Positions 18,449-27,961 are shown, counted from the stretch's first letter. The stretch is 64,000 bases of DNA from an uncultured Rhizobiaceae group bacterium (GCA_937930845.1 CALHBJ010000011.1:124001-188000), one strand, 5' to 3'. Made by a program: numbers and translations. Notes: generated from the sequence alone by a model not told the origin.

Positions 18449-19963
18449 ATGCCCCATGCCAGCGAAATCACGTTTTTTGTTTTTCCCCATCAGCTGTTTG
18501 AAAATTCCGTCAAACAATCACAACCCGCACCATGCTTCGTATTGATTGAGGACGATCTGTTTTTCGGCGACCGGCAATACACAATCAGATTCCACAAGCA
18601 AAAGCTCGCCTATCACCGCGCAACAATGAAGCACTATCAGGCCACCTTGGAAGCGGCGGATCACCGCACTCATTATATCGAACATGATGCCAGCAAGTCC
18701 GCGCTGAAGCGGGCGCTGGACTATGCCCAACAAAGCGAGGCGCAGGAAATCCATGTCTGCGACCCCCACGACTTTTCGTTGGAAAAACGACTTCATGCCC
18801 TGTGCAGAGAACGCGGCCTGAAGCTGCGCACGCTCCCCTCACCGGGCTTTTTGAACAGCCGACAGGACAACACCGCTTACCGCACCGCCCGCAACCGTTG
18901 GTTCATGGCCGACTTTTACAAAAGCCAGCGCCGCCGCCTTGATGTGCTCATGGAAAACGACGCCAAGCCCGTGGGTGGGCGCTGGAGTTTTGATGAAGAA
19001 AACCGAAAGAAAGTGCCCAAAAAACAATTGGGCACTATTCCTCAAATTCTCCCACGCAAGGCGGATCAAAATGACATTGAGGCCCGCGACTATGTTGAAG
19101 CCAGGTGGCCCCATAATCCCGGCTCAATCGACAACATGTGGTATCCCACCGACCACAAATCTGCCCAGGACTGGCTTGACCGATTTCTGCACGAGCGCTT
19201 CCACCATTTTGGCGATTTTGAAGACGCCATAGTTGAAGGAGAAAACTGGCTTTGGCACAGCGTCCTCACGCCCATGCTCAATACCGGACTATTGACCCCC
19301 TCCCAGGTGTTGGAAGCCAGTTTGGCCCATGGAAGCAGGTTCCAGGTTCCGCTCAATGCCCTTGAAGGTTTTGTGCGTCAGATCATTGGCTGGCGCGAGT
19401 TCATGCGCGCCACCTATGATGATCTGGGCGTGAAAATGCGCACAACCAATCACTGGAACCACACCAACCCCCTGCCCAAAATCTTCTATACAGCCACCAC
19501 GGGCATCGATCCCATTGATGACACCATCCAGCGGATCAATGACACCGCCTATTGTCACCACATCGAGCGTTTAATGGTGTTGGGCGGTTTCATGTTCCTG
19601 TGCGAAATTGACCCCGATGAAATTTACCGCTGGTTCATGGAGATGTTCATCGATTCCTACGATTGGGTGATGGTGCCCAACGTATATGCCATGAGCCAGA
19701 ACGCCGATGGCGGCTTGATCACAACCAAGCCTTATTTTTCCGGCTCCGCCTACATCAAGAAGATGAGCCATCACAAACATGGTCCATGGGCAGACATCTG
19801 GGACGGATTATATTGGAGATGGATTTGGAATCACCGCCAGGAACTGGGAAAAAATCCCCGCTGGGCCATGATGTGCAAGGCTGCTGAACGTATGGACAGC
19901 GAAAAAATGGCGGCGCATCAACGAATTGCAGCCCAATTCCTGGCCACACACTTCAATAAATGA
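18449..19963 (+). CDS. Cryptochrome/photolyase of the PhrB (FeS-BCP) family, lacking the Fe-S cysteines
   Basis: About 504 residues from the ATG at 18449, close to the usual length; in-frame upstream starts (18365, 18281) would add unmatched sequence, and the last overlaps the divergent gene. Family marks: FVFPHQLFENSV at the N-terminus, PVGGRWSFDEENRK, LEGFVRQIIGWREFMR, and VPNVYAMSQNADGG with TKPYFSGS near the FAD site. Known PhrB proteins bind a 4Fe-4S cluster with four Cys. Here the region after SAYIKKMS that normally holds three of them contains none, and the fourth position appears to be Pro. DNA repair of (6-4) lesions or light sensing is inferred from the family only. Confidence 0.85.
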   Translation: MPHASEITFFVFPHQLFENSVKQSQPAPCFVLIEDDLFFGDRQYTIRFHKQKLAYHRATMKHYQATLEAADHRTHYIEHDASKSALKRALDYAQQSEAQEIHVCDPHDFSLEKRLHALCRERGLKLRTLPSPGFLNSRQDNTAYRTARNRWFMADFYKSQRRRLDVLMENDAKPVGGRWSFDEENRKKVPKKQLGTIPQILPRKADQNDIEARDYVEARWPHNPGSIDNMWYPTDHKSAQDWLDRFLHERFHHFGDFEDAIVEGENWLWHSVLTPMLNTGLLTPSQVLEASLAHGSRFQVPLNALEGFVRQIIGWREFMRATYDDLGVKMRTTNHWNHTNPLPKIFYTATTGIDPIDDTIQRINDTAYCHHIERLMVLGGFMFLCEIDPDEIYRWFMEMFIDSYDWVMVPNVYAMSQNADGGLITTKPYFSGSAYIKKMSHHKHGPWADIWDGLYWRWIWNHRQELGKNPRWAMMCKAAERMDSEKMAAHQRIAAQFLATHFNK

Positions 19964-20008
19964 GACCATCGATCTCAATTTCCGGCCCATAACAAGTGTT
20001 TGATCGCT

Positions 20009-20030
20009 TTTTTACGATTAATCGCAAAAA
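20009..20030. repeat. 22-base AT-rich palindrome upstream of rpoH
   Basis: Five T, one base, a perfect 10-base palindrome CGATTAATCG, one base, five A: symmetrical apart from one pair. It lies 46 bases after the photolyase stop and about 155 bases before rpoH. It could be a bidirectional terminator with a weak AT-rich stem or a dimeric regulator site; I cannot decide. Confidence 0.5.
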
Positions 20031-20186
20031 TACGATGAAATCCCAATTTCATGACCTATATGTCAATCAACGGGATGGCCCGCGCCCATCAATTTTGGTG
20101 AACGCAAATTATCCCAGAATGTATGTACGACAATGTCTTGCCCGATTTGGGACTGACATTATGCGGATAGAGGAGAGAAAAATAAG

Positions 20187-21092
20187 ATGGCAAACACATT
20201 CCCAACCATTTCCGCCAGCGGCAACGGGTTGCAGCGCTATATGGAAGAAATTCGCAAGTTTCCCATGCTCGCTCCCGATGAAGAATATATGCTCGGCAAG
20301 CGCTATGCAGAACACGACGATACCGAGGCTGCCCACAAGCTGGTGACAAGCCATTTGCGCCTCGTCGCCAAGATCGCCATGGGCTATCGCGGCTACGGCC
20401 TGCCAATCGGAGAAGTCATTTCCGAAGGCAATGTGGGCCTGATGCAAGCGGTCAAGAAATTCGATCCTGAACGCGGTTTCCGGCTCGCAACCTATGCCAT
20501 GTGGTGGATTAAGGCATCCATCCAGGAATATGTGCTGCGTTCGTGGAGCCTGGTGAAAATGGGCACGACCGCCAATCAAAAGCGCCTGTTCTTCAACCTG
20601 CGCAAGCTGAAGGGCAAACTCAAAGCCCTTGAAGATGGCGAATTAAAAAGCGATCACGTGGAAAAAATCGCGACCACTTTGGGCGTGAGCGAAGACGAAG
20701 TGCGGTCGATGAACCAACGCCTGTCGGGTGATGCATCCTTGAATGCGCCCATCCGCGCAGCCGAAGGCGAAGCTGGCCAGTGGCAGGATTGGCTGGTTGA
20801 CGAAAGCGAAAGTCAGGAACAGACTCTGATCCAGCAGGACGAGCTGGAAGTCCGTCGTGAAATGCTCACTGATGCGATGGAAGTGCTCAATGAGCGCGAA
20901 AAGCGCATCTTCGCAGCCCGGCGTCTGTCAGAAGATCCACTGACTTTGGAACAGCTTTCTACCGAGTTCGACATCAGCCGTGAGCGGGTACGCCAAATTG
21001 AAGTACGCGCGTTTGAGAAAGTGCAGAAGAACATGGTGTCTGCCGCCAAGGAATTGGCCAAACCGCAAGCCCAGCTTGCTGCCACTCACTAA
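20187..21092 (+). CDS. rpoH: RNA polymerase heat-shock sigma factor RpoH (sigma-32)
   Basis: 301 residues. Sigma-70 family regions are clear: region 2 with VTSHLRLVAKIAMGYRGYGLP and FRLATYAMWWIKASIQEYVL, and region 4 with LSTEFDISRERVRQIEVRAFEKVQ. The RpoH box is visible as NQKRLFFNLRKLKGK. The ATG follows a good GAGGAGAG ribosome site. Alphaproteobacteria often have two rpoH copies; which one this is cannot be told. Followed by a strong terminator at 21113. Confidence 0.95.
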   Translation: MANTFPTISASGNGLQRYMEEIRKFPMLAPDEEYMLGKRYAEHDDTEAAHKLVTSHLRLVAKIAMGYRGYGLPIGEVISEGNVGLMQAVKKFDPERGFRLATYAMWWIKASIQEYVLRSWSLVKMGTTANQKRLFFNLRKLKGKLKALEDGELKSDHVEKIATTLGVSEDEVRSMNQRLSGDASLNAPIRAAEGEAGQWQDWLVDESESQEQTLIQQDELEVRREMLTDAMEVLNEREKRIFAARRLSEDPLTLEQLSTEFDISRERVRQIEVRAFEKVQKNMVSAAKELAKPQAQLAATH

Positions 21093-21112
21093 CTTTATTG
21101 CCAATCCAGCAA

Positions 21113-21143
21113 GGCCCGCCAGACAAACTGGCGGGCCTTTTCT
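21113..21143 (+). terminator. Rho-independent terminator of rpoH
   Basis: A perfect 10-base stem GGCCCGCCAG / CTGGCGGGCC with a 5-base ACAAA loop, followed by TTTTCTTT, 20 bases after the rpoH stop. Confidence 0.93.
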
Positions 21144-21161
21144 TTAATTATGGAGATCACA

Positions 21162-21716
21162 ATGTCTGCACCAACCGCACTCATCCCCGGCCAGCCCGTT
21201 CCTCAACTGCCCCTTAAATTCCTTGATGGCACGGAGACTGACCTGGCCGCCTCGCTGGGCAAGAATTTCACATTGCTAGTGTTCTACCGCGGTTACCACT
21301 GCCCCAAATGCAAGGATCAGCTGCTGGAACTTCAGGCCGCCAAGGCAGACTTTGAAGCCCTGGGCACAAATGTGATTGCGGTTTCAATGGACCCGCAAGA
21401 GCGCGCGGTCAGCTCGCGTGATGAGTGGCAATTGCCTGAACTTCCCCTCGCCCATGGCATGACCATCGATCAGGCCCGCGCCTGGGGTCTTCACATGTCC
21501 ACAAGCCGTGGCAAAACATCGACCGGCGTAGAAGAATTGAAAATCTTCAACGAGCCGGGCCTGTTTTTGATCCGCAATGACGGCACGCTTTATGCCTCAT
21601 GGGTTCAAACCGTGCCGTTCTGCCGCCCCAAGACGGCAGAAATTGTCGCTTCCATCGGCTTCATACAGGATAAAAACTATCCACCCCGCGGCACACTGAG
21701 CGAATTCGCCGCCTAG
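21162..21716 (+). CDS. Peroxiredoxin-like (AhpC/TSA) thioredoxin-fold protein
   Basis: 184 residues from the ATG at 21162, which has GGAG upstream at good spacing; an in-frame ATG at 21150 would add four residues. Thioredoxin-like fold with FYRGYHCPKCKDQLLEL: the first Cys is at the peroxidatic position, and the second makes a CPKC redox pair. No signal peptide, so cytosolic. Likely reduces peroxides or thiols; the reductant is unknown. Sits between the rpoH terminator and the convergent transporter gene with an 8-base gap. Confidence 0.85.
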   Translation: MSAPTALIPGQPVPQLPLKFLDGTETDLAASLGKNFTLLVFYRGYHCPKCKDQLLELQAAKADFEALGTNVIAVSMDPQERAVSSRDEWQLPELPLAHGMTIDQARAWGLHMSTSRGKTSTGVEELKIFNEPGLFLIRNDGTLYASWVQTVPFCRPKTAEIVASIGFIQDKNYPPRGTLSEFAA

Positions 21717-21723
21717 AATAGCG

Positions 21724-22665
21724 CTATTTCAGTTCAATGGCATAATCTGAAACTGGCGGGATTGTTTTGATCAGTCCCGCCTCTTTCATAAATTTGGCAA
21801 AGCGCGCGTAACGACCTGTGTCCAGCGCCGCCGGGCGCTTGGCAAAGCGGGGCAATGTGTCGACCCAGGCACGTCGGTTAAGTTCATTGTTGAGGTCAGG
21901 ATATTCCTTCAAAAACTGTTCCAGCGCCTCTTCAGGATGGTTGGTCAGATACAAGGTCGCCTGCTCAACAGCCTCCATGAACGGGCGGAACCGCGCATCG
22001 TCCAGGCGATCATTCTTGGCAATGAAGATCAGCTCATCATAAACCGGCACACCGTTTTCTTCCGGGTAGAAGGCCAGTCCCGGACGCTTTTCAATGTCCA
22101 GTTGGTTCAGCTCAAAGTTACGAAATGCGCCAATCACAGCATCCACGGCGCCGGTGATCAGCGATGGTGACAGGGCGAAGTTGATGTTGATCAGTTCCAC
22201 ATCGGCAAGTGTGAGGCCCTCCTGTTTCAACATGGCCGCGAGCAATGCATCTTCAAAGCCCCCGACAGAAAATCCAACCTTCTTGCCCTTCAAATCAGCG
22301 ATGGATTTGATCGGCCCGTCCTTGAGCACCACAAGCGCGTTAAGCGGTGTTTCCGCAATCGTACCGATGCGGGTTAGCGGCAGGCCTTCACTCACCTGAA
22401 CATGCAATTGAGGCTGATAGGATATGGCAATATCGCCCTGCCCGGCAGCAATCAATCGGGGCGGTGCGCTGGGGTCGGACGGTGCCACCAGTTCCACTTC
22501 CAGCCCCCTTTCCTTGAAATAGCCCTGGGTTTTGGCAATCACCAAAGGCGCGTGATCGGGGTTCACAAACCAGTCCAGATAGACCGTCAGTTTATCCGCC
22601 GCATGGGCTTGAACAGACAGGGTAAGCAGCGCAAAAGCGCCCAGAATTCGCAGCAAAGCCAGCAT
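21724..22665 (-). CDS. thiY: ABC transporter substrate-binding protein for a thiamine pyrimidine precursor (ThiY-like)
   Basis: 313 residues with an N-terminal Sec signal (LLRILGAFALLTLSVQAHA, cut before ADKLTV). The mature part has the NMT1/THI5-like signature YLDWFVNPDHAPLVIAKTQGYF, typical of ThiY, which binds formyl-aminopyrimidine or HMP in the periplasm. It is the second gene after the TPP riboswitch, 12 bases after the permease. That context strongly supports a thiamine precursor as ligand. Confidence 0.88.
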   Translation of the reverse strand: MLALLRILGAFALLTLSVQAHAADKLTVYLDWFVNPDHAPLVIAKTQGYFKERGLEVELVAPSDPSAPPRLIAAGQGDIAISYQPQLHVQVSEGLPLTRIGTIAETPLNALVVLKDGPIKSIADLKGKKVGFSVGGFEDALLAAMLKQEGLTLADVELININFALSPSLITGAVDAVIGAFRNFELNQLDIEKRPGLAFYPEENGVPVYDELIFIAKNDRLDDARFRPFMEAVEQATLYLTNHPEEALEQFLKEYPDLNNELNRRAWVDTLPRFAKRPAALDTGRYARFAKFMKEAGLIKTIPPVSDYAIELK

Positions 22666-22677
22666 AGATTTTTCCTT

Positions 22678-23463
22678 TCAGACGAGGGAATGGACCGTGC
22701 GCGGTGCCCAATAGAGCACCCGGTCAAGAACGAAATCGACAATTGCCCGCAACGCGAGCACCATGATGATGAGAACAAGCAGCGCGGCAAACACCATGTC
22801 GGTCTGCATGCGCGCATTGGCCTGATTTATGAGATATCCAAGTCCCCCAGATGCGCCGACCCATTCACCCACGATCGCTCCAATGGGCGCAATTGTTGCC
22901 GCCACGCGCAACCCGGAGGCCAGCGACGGCATCGCAGCCGGTAAGCGAAAATGTATCAGCGATTGCCAGGGCGTCACGCGATAAAGCCGGGCAAGATCCA
23001 TCAGCGCCCCGTCAGCCCGGCTCATCCCATCATTTAGAGCCGATGCCACGGGGAAATAGATAATGATCGTTGCCATTGCGATCTTGGAACCAAGACCAAG
23101 GCCAAACCAAAGGATGAGCAGCGGCGCAATTGCAAATACAGGCAGTGCCTGACTGGCCACAAGCACGGGCATCACATAGCGTTTCGCCAGAGGAACCGCA
23201 TGGACCAGCAAAGCAGTAGACACCCCAAGAATGCTGCCAAACACCAACCCCAGCAGGATTTCCACCAGCGTTATACCTGCCTGATGCATCAGCGACCCAA
23301 ATTGCGCCACCAGGACAAAGAACACACGATCAGGCCCCGGCAAAATGAACGGGGCCGGTTGAAAAACCACAACGCCCAGCGCCCAAATCGCCACAAGCAC
23401 AGCGCCGGTTCCCAAAGCCCGAACCGTGCCTCCCAACAGATTTGCAAGCGCGTTCGTGTGCAC
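22678..23463 (-). CDS. thiX: ABC transporter permease for a thiamine pyrimidine precursor (ThiX-like)
   Basis: 261 residues from the GTG at 23463, preceded by GGAGAGG at good spacing. A GTG at 23532 would add 23 residues without a well-placed ribosome site. A BPD_transp_1 family permease with about six membrane helices and the coupling segment near MSRADGALMDLARLYRVTPWQSLIHFRLPAAMPSL, which docks on an ATPase. First gene after the TPP riboswitch. No ATPase gene (thiZ) follows thiY, so that subunit must come from elsewhere. Confidence 0.85.
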   Translation of the reverse strand: MHTNALANLLGGTVRALGTGAVLVAIWALGVVVFQPAPFILPGPDRVFFVLVAQFGSLMHQAGITLVEILLGLVFGSILGVSTALLVHAVPLAKRYVMPVLVASQALPVFAIAPLLILWFGLGLGSKIAMATIIIYFPVASALNDGMSRADGALMDLARLYRVTPWQSLIHFRLPAAMPSLASGLRVAATIAPIGAIVGEWVGASGGLGYLINQANARMQTDMVFAALLVLIIMVLALRAIVDFVLDRVLYWAPRTVHSLV

Positions 23464-23560
23464 AAAACCTCTCCGACATGTTGTCGCGAAGGAACCGCAC
23501 GGAAATACCAGCTCAAGAAGTTGAAAATGCACGCTCCAATTGAGCGGCTGCGTTTTCCCG

Positions 23561-23655
23561 TCCCTTCGCCGGCATGATCCGGATCAGGTTCCTGATCGAA
23601 ATTCGATCAAGGGTTCGGCAAACGCCATCTCAGCCGCACTTCTGCGACACCCCTT
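23561..23655 (-). promoter_or_regulatory. TPP riboswitch (thi box)
   Basis: On the minus strand the RNA reads AAGGGGTG ... GCTGAGAT ... ACCCTTGATCGAA ... GAACCTGATCCGGATCATGCCGG ... GAAGGGA in three adjacent parts, which matches the thiamine pyrophosphate aptamer: the CUGAGA core, the CUGAUCCGGAUCAUGCCGGCG segment and the closing AAGGG/CCCUU helix. It ends about 100 bases before the preferred thiX start. Binding of TPP should repress the transporter, probably by hiding the ribosome site GGAGAGG. Confidence 0.95.
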
Positions 23656-23717
23656 GGAACAACAAAGTCTTGGAACAATTGCAGGCACATTTCAAGCAGG
23701 ATTATGCGCGAACGGGA

Positions 23718-25502
23718 CTACCCTTCGCCCCAGGCGCGAAACACATCATTGAAAATTTTCTCACCGGGCACACCTTTTTCAATGGTGATCAAAGCGCGAC
23801 GACCGGTACGGTATTGCAGGGGAATGTCGATCCAGGAACGGTTCTTCAACAGGGTGATGTTCTGTTCTTTGGCCTGGTCGAGATTGTTCAGCGCAATCAG
23901 GAAAATACCATCGGCAATCCGGGCCGGAACACCCACAAGCGGTGTGCCCTGACCCTGTTCGGATTCTTTCAACACATAGCGGTTGACGCCATCAATCGCA
24001 CCACCGGAAAAATCATCCGGCACAGCAAAGACCAATTCAATGAGGTGGCTGGCGGGCAGAGCTTTGTCCACGTTCTTTTTCAAGGTCATGATCAGCACGA
24101 CATTGCGGCCAGGTATTTCAACACGCGCCCGAATGGCTGGTTCTGTATCGGTGCCAGTGCCGGTGGGCTCGTCCACAGTGCTCCAAATCACCCGCCCCGC
24201 ATCGAAAGAGTTTTTGTCCCGCGACGCACCTTCTTCGTAAAGAATTGCGCTTTGAGAAACAGCAAGGGTCGATGATGGTGCCGGTGCGGGATCAGCTGGC
24301 TGTGTTTGCTGCGATTGCGGCAACAGCACCTGGTCATTTGTGGTGGGTTCCACAGCAGGGGCAATTTCCCGTCCGCTTGAATCCAAACGCTGTTCCAGTT
24401 TTGGCTCTGATTGAGATGCAGGTGCCGGCGTTTCCGGTGTCGGCTCAGGTTCAGGCTCCGGTGCGATAGAAATAGTCTTCACTGGCTTGGGCCGGGTCAG
24501 GTCATCGCTGAGCGTGGAAAATCCAAGCGTGTCCATCACCTGTGCACGATACATCCACCCATAGGTGGCAAGTGCCGCCAGAAGAACGATGAAAAACAGC
24601 AAAAGCAACCAGCGACCCAAATGACGCTTGGGCCGTTTTTGCACTGGTGAGCCAAACCCAGGCGCGGGCGGGATGGTTAAATCATCTGCCGGATTGGTGA
24701 AACTTGAATTGGCAGCAGTTACCTGATTTTCCAGATCGTGCATCGCAGAAGAAAGGCCCGGCTGCGGCGCAGGGGCAGCCGGTGTTGGGTCAGGCGACAT
24801 GAATTCCTGCGCCCATTCATCAACCGGGTCGATGGCCGGTTCAACTGGCGCAGGAGCAATTGACTCTGGCGCTGGTACTGGCGCTGGCATTGGCATCGGC
24901 TCGGCCGGTGGAGCCGGAGAAAACGAAACGACCGGTTCGGCATGCGATGAAATCGTGGCCGGTTGTGGCGCTGTCTCTACAACAGGTTCAGGCGCAAGCG
25001 GCTCTGGTGCAGGCTCTGGCGCGATAACAGGCTGAGGATCAGGAAGTGCTTCCCCCGGCATAGGTGCCGCAGCTTGCGGATCAGAATATACCGGCTGTTC
25101 AGGCGCTTGATATAGGGGCGTTTCGGCAACAGGCGCAGGAGCTGGCTCAGGTGTAACAACAGGTTCCACCGCTTGCTCTGCGACCGGTGACGGCTCAGGA
25201 ACCGATTGTGAAGGAACGGGTTCCGGCACGATGGGATCAGATGCCGGTGCAGCGACACCGCCACTAGCATCAGCTTGAGCTGGCTCATATCCAGGGTCAA
25301 AGCCCCTTTCGATCGCGGTAATCGCGTCTTCCAGCTTGGCCAATTCCGCAGACAACGTAGCAGGATCAGGCGGTGGCGTACGCCCTTCAAGTTGCCGGCG
25401 GATGGTTCCGCGGGCACGTTCATACAGCTTCATTCGCATCTGTGGCTTCGGGTCAGTGAAACCAGAAAGCGTTCGGTCTAATACCGCGAAATAATCAGCC
25501 AT
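23718..25502 (-). CDS. Proline-rich single-pass membrane protein of unknown function
   Basis: 594 residues. Residues 1-70 are helical and charged (MADYFAVLDRTLSGF). Residues 75-250 are very rich in Pro, Glu and Ala. One membrane helix lies at about 298-317 (LLLLFFIVLLAALATYGWMY), then a second Pro/Glu-rich stretch, then a folded C-terminal domain of about 180 residues (from about 415) with WSTVDEPTGTGTDTEPAIRA. The topology suggests a cytosolic head, membrane anchor and envelope-side domain. It is 64 bases downstream of purA on the same strand. I do not know a function. Confidence 0.75.
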   Translation of the reverse strand: MADYFAVLDRTLSGFTDPKPQMRMKLYERARGTIRRQLEGRTPPPDPATLSAELAKLEDAITAIERGFDPGYEPAQADASGGVAAPASDPIVPEPVPSQSVPEPSPVAEQAVEPVVTPEPAPAPVAETPLYQAPEQPVYSDPQAAAPMPGEALPDPQPVIAPEPAPEPLAPEPVVETAPQPATISSHAEPVVSFSPAPPAEPMPMPAPVPAPESIAPAPVEPAIDPVDEWAQEFMSPDPTPAAPAPQPGLSSAMHDLENQVTAANSSFTNPADDLTIPPAPGFGSPVQKRPKRHLGRWLLLLFFIVLLAALATYGWMYRAQVMDTLGFSTLSDDLTRPKPVKTISIAPEPEPEPTPETPAPASQSEPKLEQRLDSSGREIAPAVEPTTNDQVLLPQSQQTQPADPAPAPSSTLAVSQSAILYEEGASRDKNSFDAGRVIWSTVDEPTGTGTDTEPAIRARVEIPGRNVVLIMTLKKNVDKALPASHLIELVFAVPDDFSGGAIDGVNRYVLKESEQGQGTPLVGVPARIADGIFLIALNNLDQAKEQNITLLKNRSWIDIPLQYRTGRRALITIEKGVPGEKIFNDVFRAWGEG

Positions 25503-25566
25503 TCAATTGCCAGTCCAAATGCCGCCAGGGGCACCCCGTATTTGTGCTGTGCGTGTAACATGCAAA

Positions 25567-26862
25567 TTAGTCATGAAAAGGGTCTTCAACAAGTATTGTG
25601 TCGTCACGTTCGGGACTCGTTGACAACATGGTAACCGGCGCGCCGATGAGTTCTTCCACATGGCGCACATATTTTATTGCCTGGGCGGGCAAATCATTCC
25701 ATGTGCGTGCCCCAACAGTTGGTTCGTTCCAGCCGGGCAAAGTCTCGTAAATCGGCTCCACGCGGGCCTGCTGTCCCTGGCTTGCAGGCAGGTGATCAAT
25801 GATCTCCCCGTCAATCCTGTAGCCTGTGCAAATCTTCAATTCTTCCAAACCATCCAGCACATCAAGCTTGGTCAGCGCGATGCCGGAAATACCATTGGCA
25901 CAAACCGCCTGGCGCACCAGCGCCGCATCAAACCAGCCACACCGGCGCTCACGGCCGGTTACAGTCCCAAATTCATGTCCCTTTTCACCCAGGAATCGGC
26001 CAATTTCGTTCTGCTGTTCGGTTGGAAACGGCCCTTCGCCCACCCGAGTGGTATAGGCCTTGGTAATGCCAAGCACGAAATTCAGCGCCCCAGGCCCAAT
26101 GCCCGAACCCGCCGCCGCCTGACCGGCAACCGTATTGGACGAGGTCACAAAGGGATAGGTGCCATGGTCGATATCGAGCAGCGTTCCCTGCGCCCCTTCA
26201 AACAAAATGCGCTTTCCCTCACGTCTGGCCGTATCGAGCAAGCGCCAGACTGTTTCGCGATAGGGCAAAAGGTCTCCAGCAACAGCCATCAACTCATCGA
26301 AAATCGCATCAACCTTGATCTCATCGCGATTGAGCCCACGCAACAGGGCGTTGTGGTGGGTCAACAGGCGTTCGATCTTGGCACGCAGACTGTCGGGATT
26401 GGCCAGGTCCATCACACGAATGGCCCGGCGCCCAACCTTGTCTTCATAAGCCGGGCCAATGCCGCGACGGGTGGTGCCAATCTTTGTGCCCGTATTGGCG
26501 GCATCTTCGCGCAGGGCATCGAGATCACGGTGCAATGACAGGATAAGCGTAGCATTGTCGGCAATGCGCAAATTGGCCGGAGATATTTCCACGCCCTGAT
26601 CGCGCAACCGACCGATTTCGGCCACCAGCGCATGGGGGTCGATCACCACTCCATTGCCGATAACGCCCAATTTGCCCGGCCGCACAACACCCGATGGCAA
26701 CAGGCTCAGTTTGTAAACAGCGCCATCCACGACCAGCGTATGGCCAGCATTGTGCCCGCCTTGAAAGCGCACCACCAGGTCGGCACGCTCCGACAACCAG
26801 TCAACAATTTTGCCCTTGCCTTCGTCCCCCCACTGGGAGCCAACGACCACCACATTTGCCAT
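25567..26862 (-). CDS. purA: Adenylosuccinate synthetase
   Basis: 431 residues, full length. Joins IMP and aspartate using GTP, the first committed step to AMP. Seen: the N-terminal GTP loop [27 protein letters not shown] with the catalytic His, [14 protein letters not shown], the [17 protein letters not shown] loop and the LTKLDVLDG guanine-binding segment. Transcribed toward the proline-rich gene and divergent from the EamA transporter. Confidence 0.97.
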   Translation of the reverse strand: MANVVVVGSQWGDEGKGKIVDWLSERADLVVRFQGGHNAGHTLVVDGAVYKLSLLPSGVVRPGKLGVIGNGVVIDPHALVAEIGRLRDQGVEISPANLRIADNATLILSLHRDLDALREDAANTGTKIGTTRRGIGPAYEDKVGRRAIRVMDLANPDSLRAKIERLLTHHNALLRGLNRDEIKVDAIFDELMAVAGDLLPYRETVWRLLDTARREGKRILFEGAQGTLLDIDHGTYPFVTSSNTVAGQAAAGSGIGPGALNFVLGITKAYTTRVGEGPFPTEQQNEIGRFLGEKGHEFGTVTGRERRCGWFDAALVRQAVCANGISGIALTKLDVLDGLEELKICTGYRIDGEIIDHLPASQGQQARVEPIYETLPGWNEPTVGARTWNDLPAQAIKYVRHVEELIGAPVTMLSTSPERDDTILVEDPFHD

Positions 26863-26983
26863 GCCGCAATAACCTTGTTTGCGTTGGAATTCTTAACCTG
26901 TTCCTTCCGTCACGCAGGCTGCAAGGTCAAGGGCAGAACGCCGTTTCCCCCCAACCTGCCGTGCAATCGACACCCGGCGAACG

Positions 26984-27961
26984 TTGAAAAAGCACTTTCA
27001 AGCCAGACCAACTGTGTTACAGATCGCCGTCCTCAATGCAAAAGGCTGCAAGGCAGCTTTCCACTTGATCCGTTTGAACAATCCCCACCTGCTGTTGACC
27101 GTCACGGCCTTTTTTTGGGCCGGCAATGCAATCGCTGGCAAATATGCGGTGGGGCATGTGTCTCCCATGGTGCTGACCTTTGCCCGCTGGGCCATTGCTT
27201 TTTCACTAATCAGCCTGCTTGCCAGGGACCACTTGCGCCAGGACTGGCCGGTCATGCGCGCCAACTGGTTCTATCTGTTTATGATGGGTGGGTTTGGATA
27301 TACCGCTTTCAATTTCTTCCTGTATTCCGGCCTGCAATACACATCGGCGATCAATGTGGCGCTGGAACAATCGGCCATGCCGGTTGTGATATTTGCGTTA
27401 AATTACATCATTTACCGAACCGGTGTTCGCTGGCTGCAAGTCCTGGGCTTCTTGCTCACCCTCATCGGCGTGCTGGTCACCGTTTCCGCCGGTGACCTTG
27501 TTGGATTTTTCAGTGGCACCGACAGCGGTGTGGGCCGGGGGGACATCCTTATGGGTTTTGCCGCCCTTTGTTATGGTGGATATTCGGTCGCCCTGCGCGC
27601 CAAGCCGGACATACATTGGATGAGCCTGCTGACCTCACTGGTCGCTGGTGCCCTGATATTTTCGATTATTGGTGTGAGTATTGAGCATTATCTCGGCCAT
27701 GCACAATTCCCAGTCACCCTGCAGGGTGTGCTGGTATGTGTGTTCGCCGGTATTTTCCCCTCGCTTCTCAGTCAGGGCTTTTTCATCTCCGGCGTGGGCG
27801 CACTGGGTGCTAATCGGGCCGGATTATATATCAATCTCGTGCCGGTCTTCGCTGCCTTGCTGGCCGTGCTTTTGCTGGGCGAGCAACTACACCTCTACCA
27901 CCTCGTCGCATTCTTTCTCGTGGTCGGCGGCATCATGCTGGCACAAAGAATGGCCAAATAG
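26984..27961 (+). CDS. EamA/DMT family transporter
   Basis: 325 residues as drawn, from a TTG; the true start may lie further in, since the conserved part begins near LTVTAFFWAGNAIAGKY. About ten membrane helices in two homologous five-helix halves, each an EamA domain, as in drug/metabolite exporters (YdcZ/RhaT-like superfamily). The second half ends VLLLGEQLHLYHLVAFFLVVGGI. Probable exporter of a small metabolite; substrate unknown. Ends 74 bases before the convergent serA. Confidence 0.85.
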   Translation: MKKHFQARPTVLQIAVLNAKGCKAAFHLIRLNNPHLLLTVTAFFWAGNAIAGKYAVGHVSPMVLTFARWAIAFSLISLLARDHLRQDWPVMRANWFYLFMMGGFGYTAFNFFLYSGLQYTSAINVALEQSAMPVVIFALNYIIYRTGVRWLQVLGFLLTLIGVLVTVSAGDLVGFFSGTDSGVGRGDILMGFAALCYGGYSVALRAKPDIHWMSLLTSLVAGALIFSIIGVSIEHYLGHAQFPVTLQGVLVCVFAGIFPSLLSQGFFISGVGALGANRAGLYINLVPVFAALLAVLLLGEQLHLYHLVAFFLVVGGIMLAQRMAK

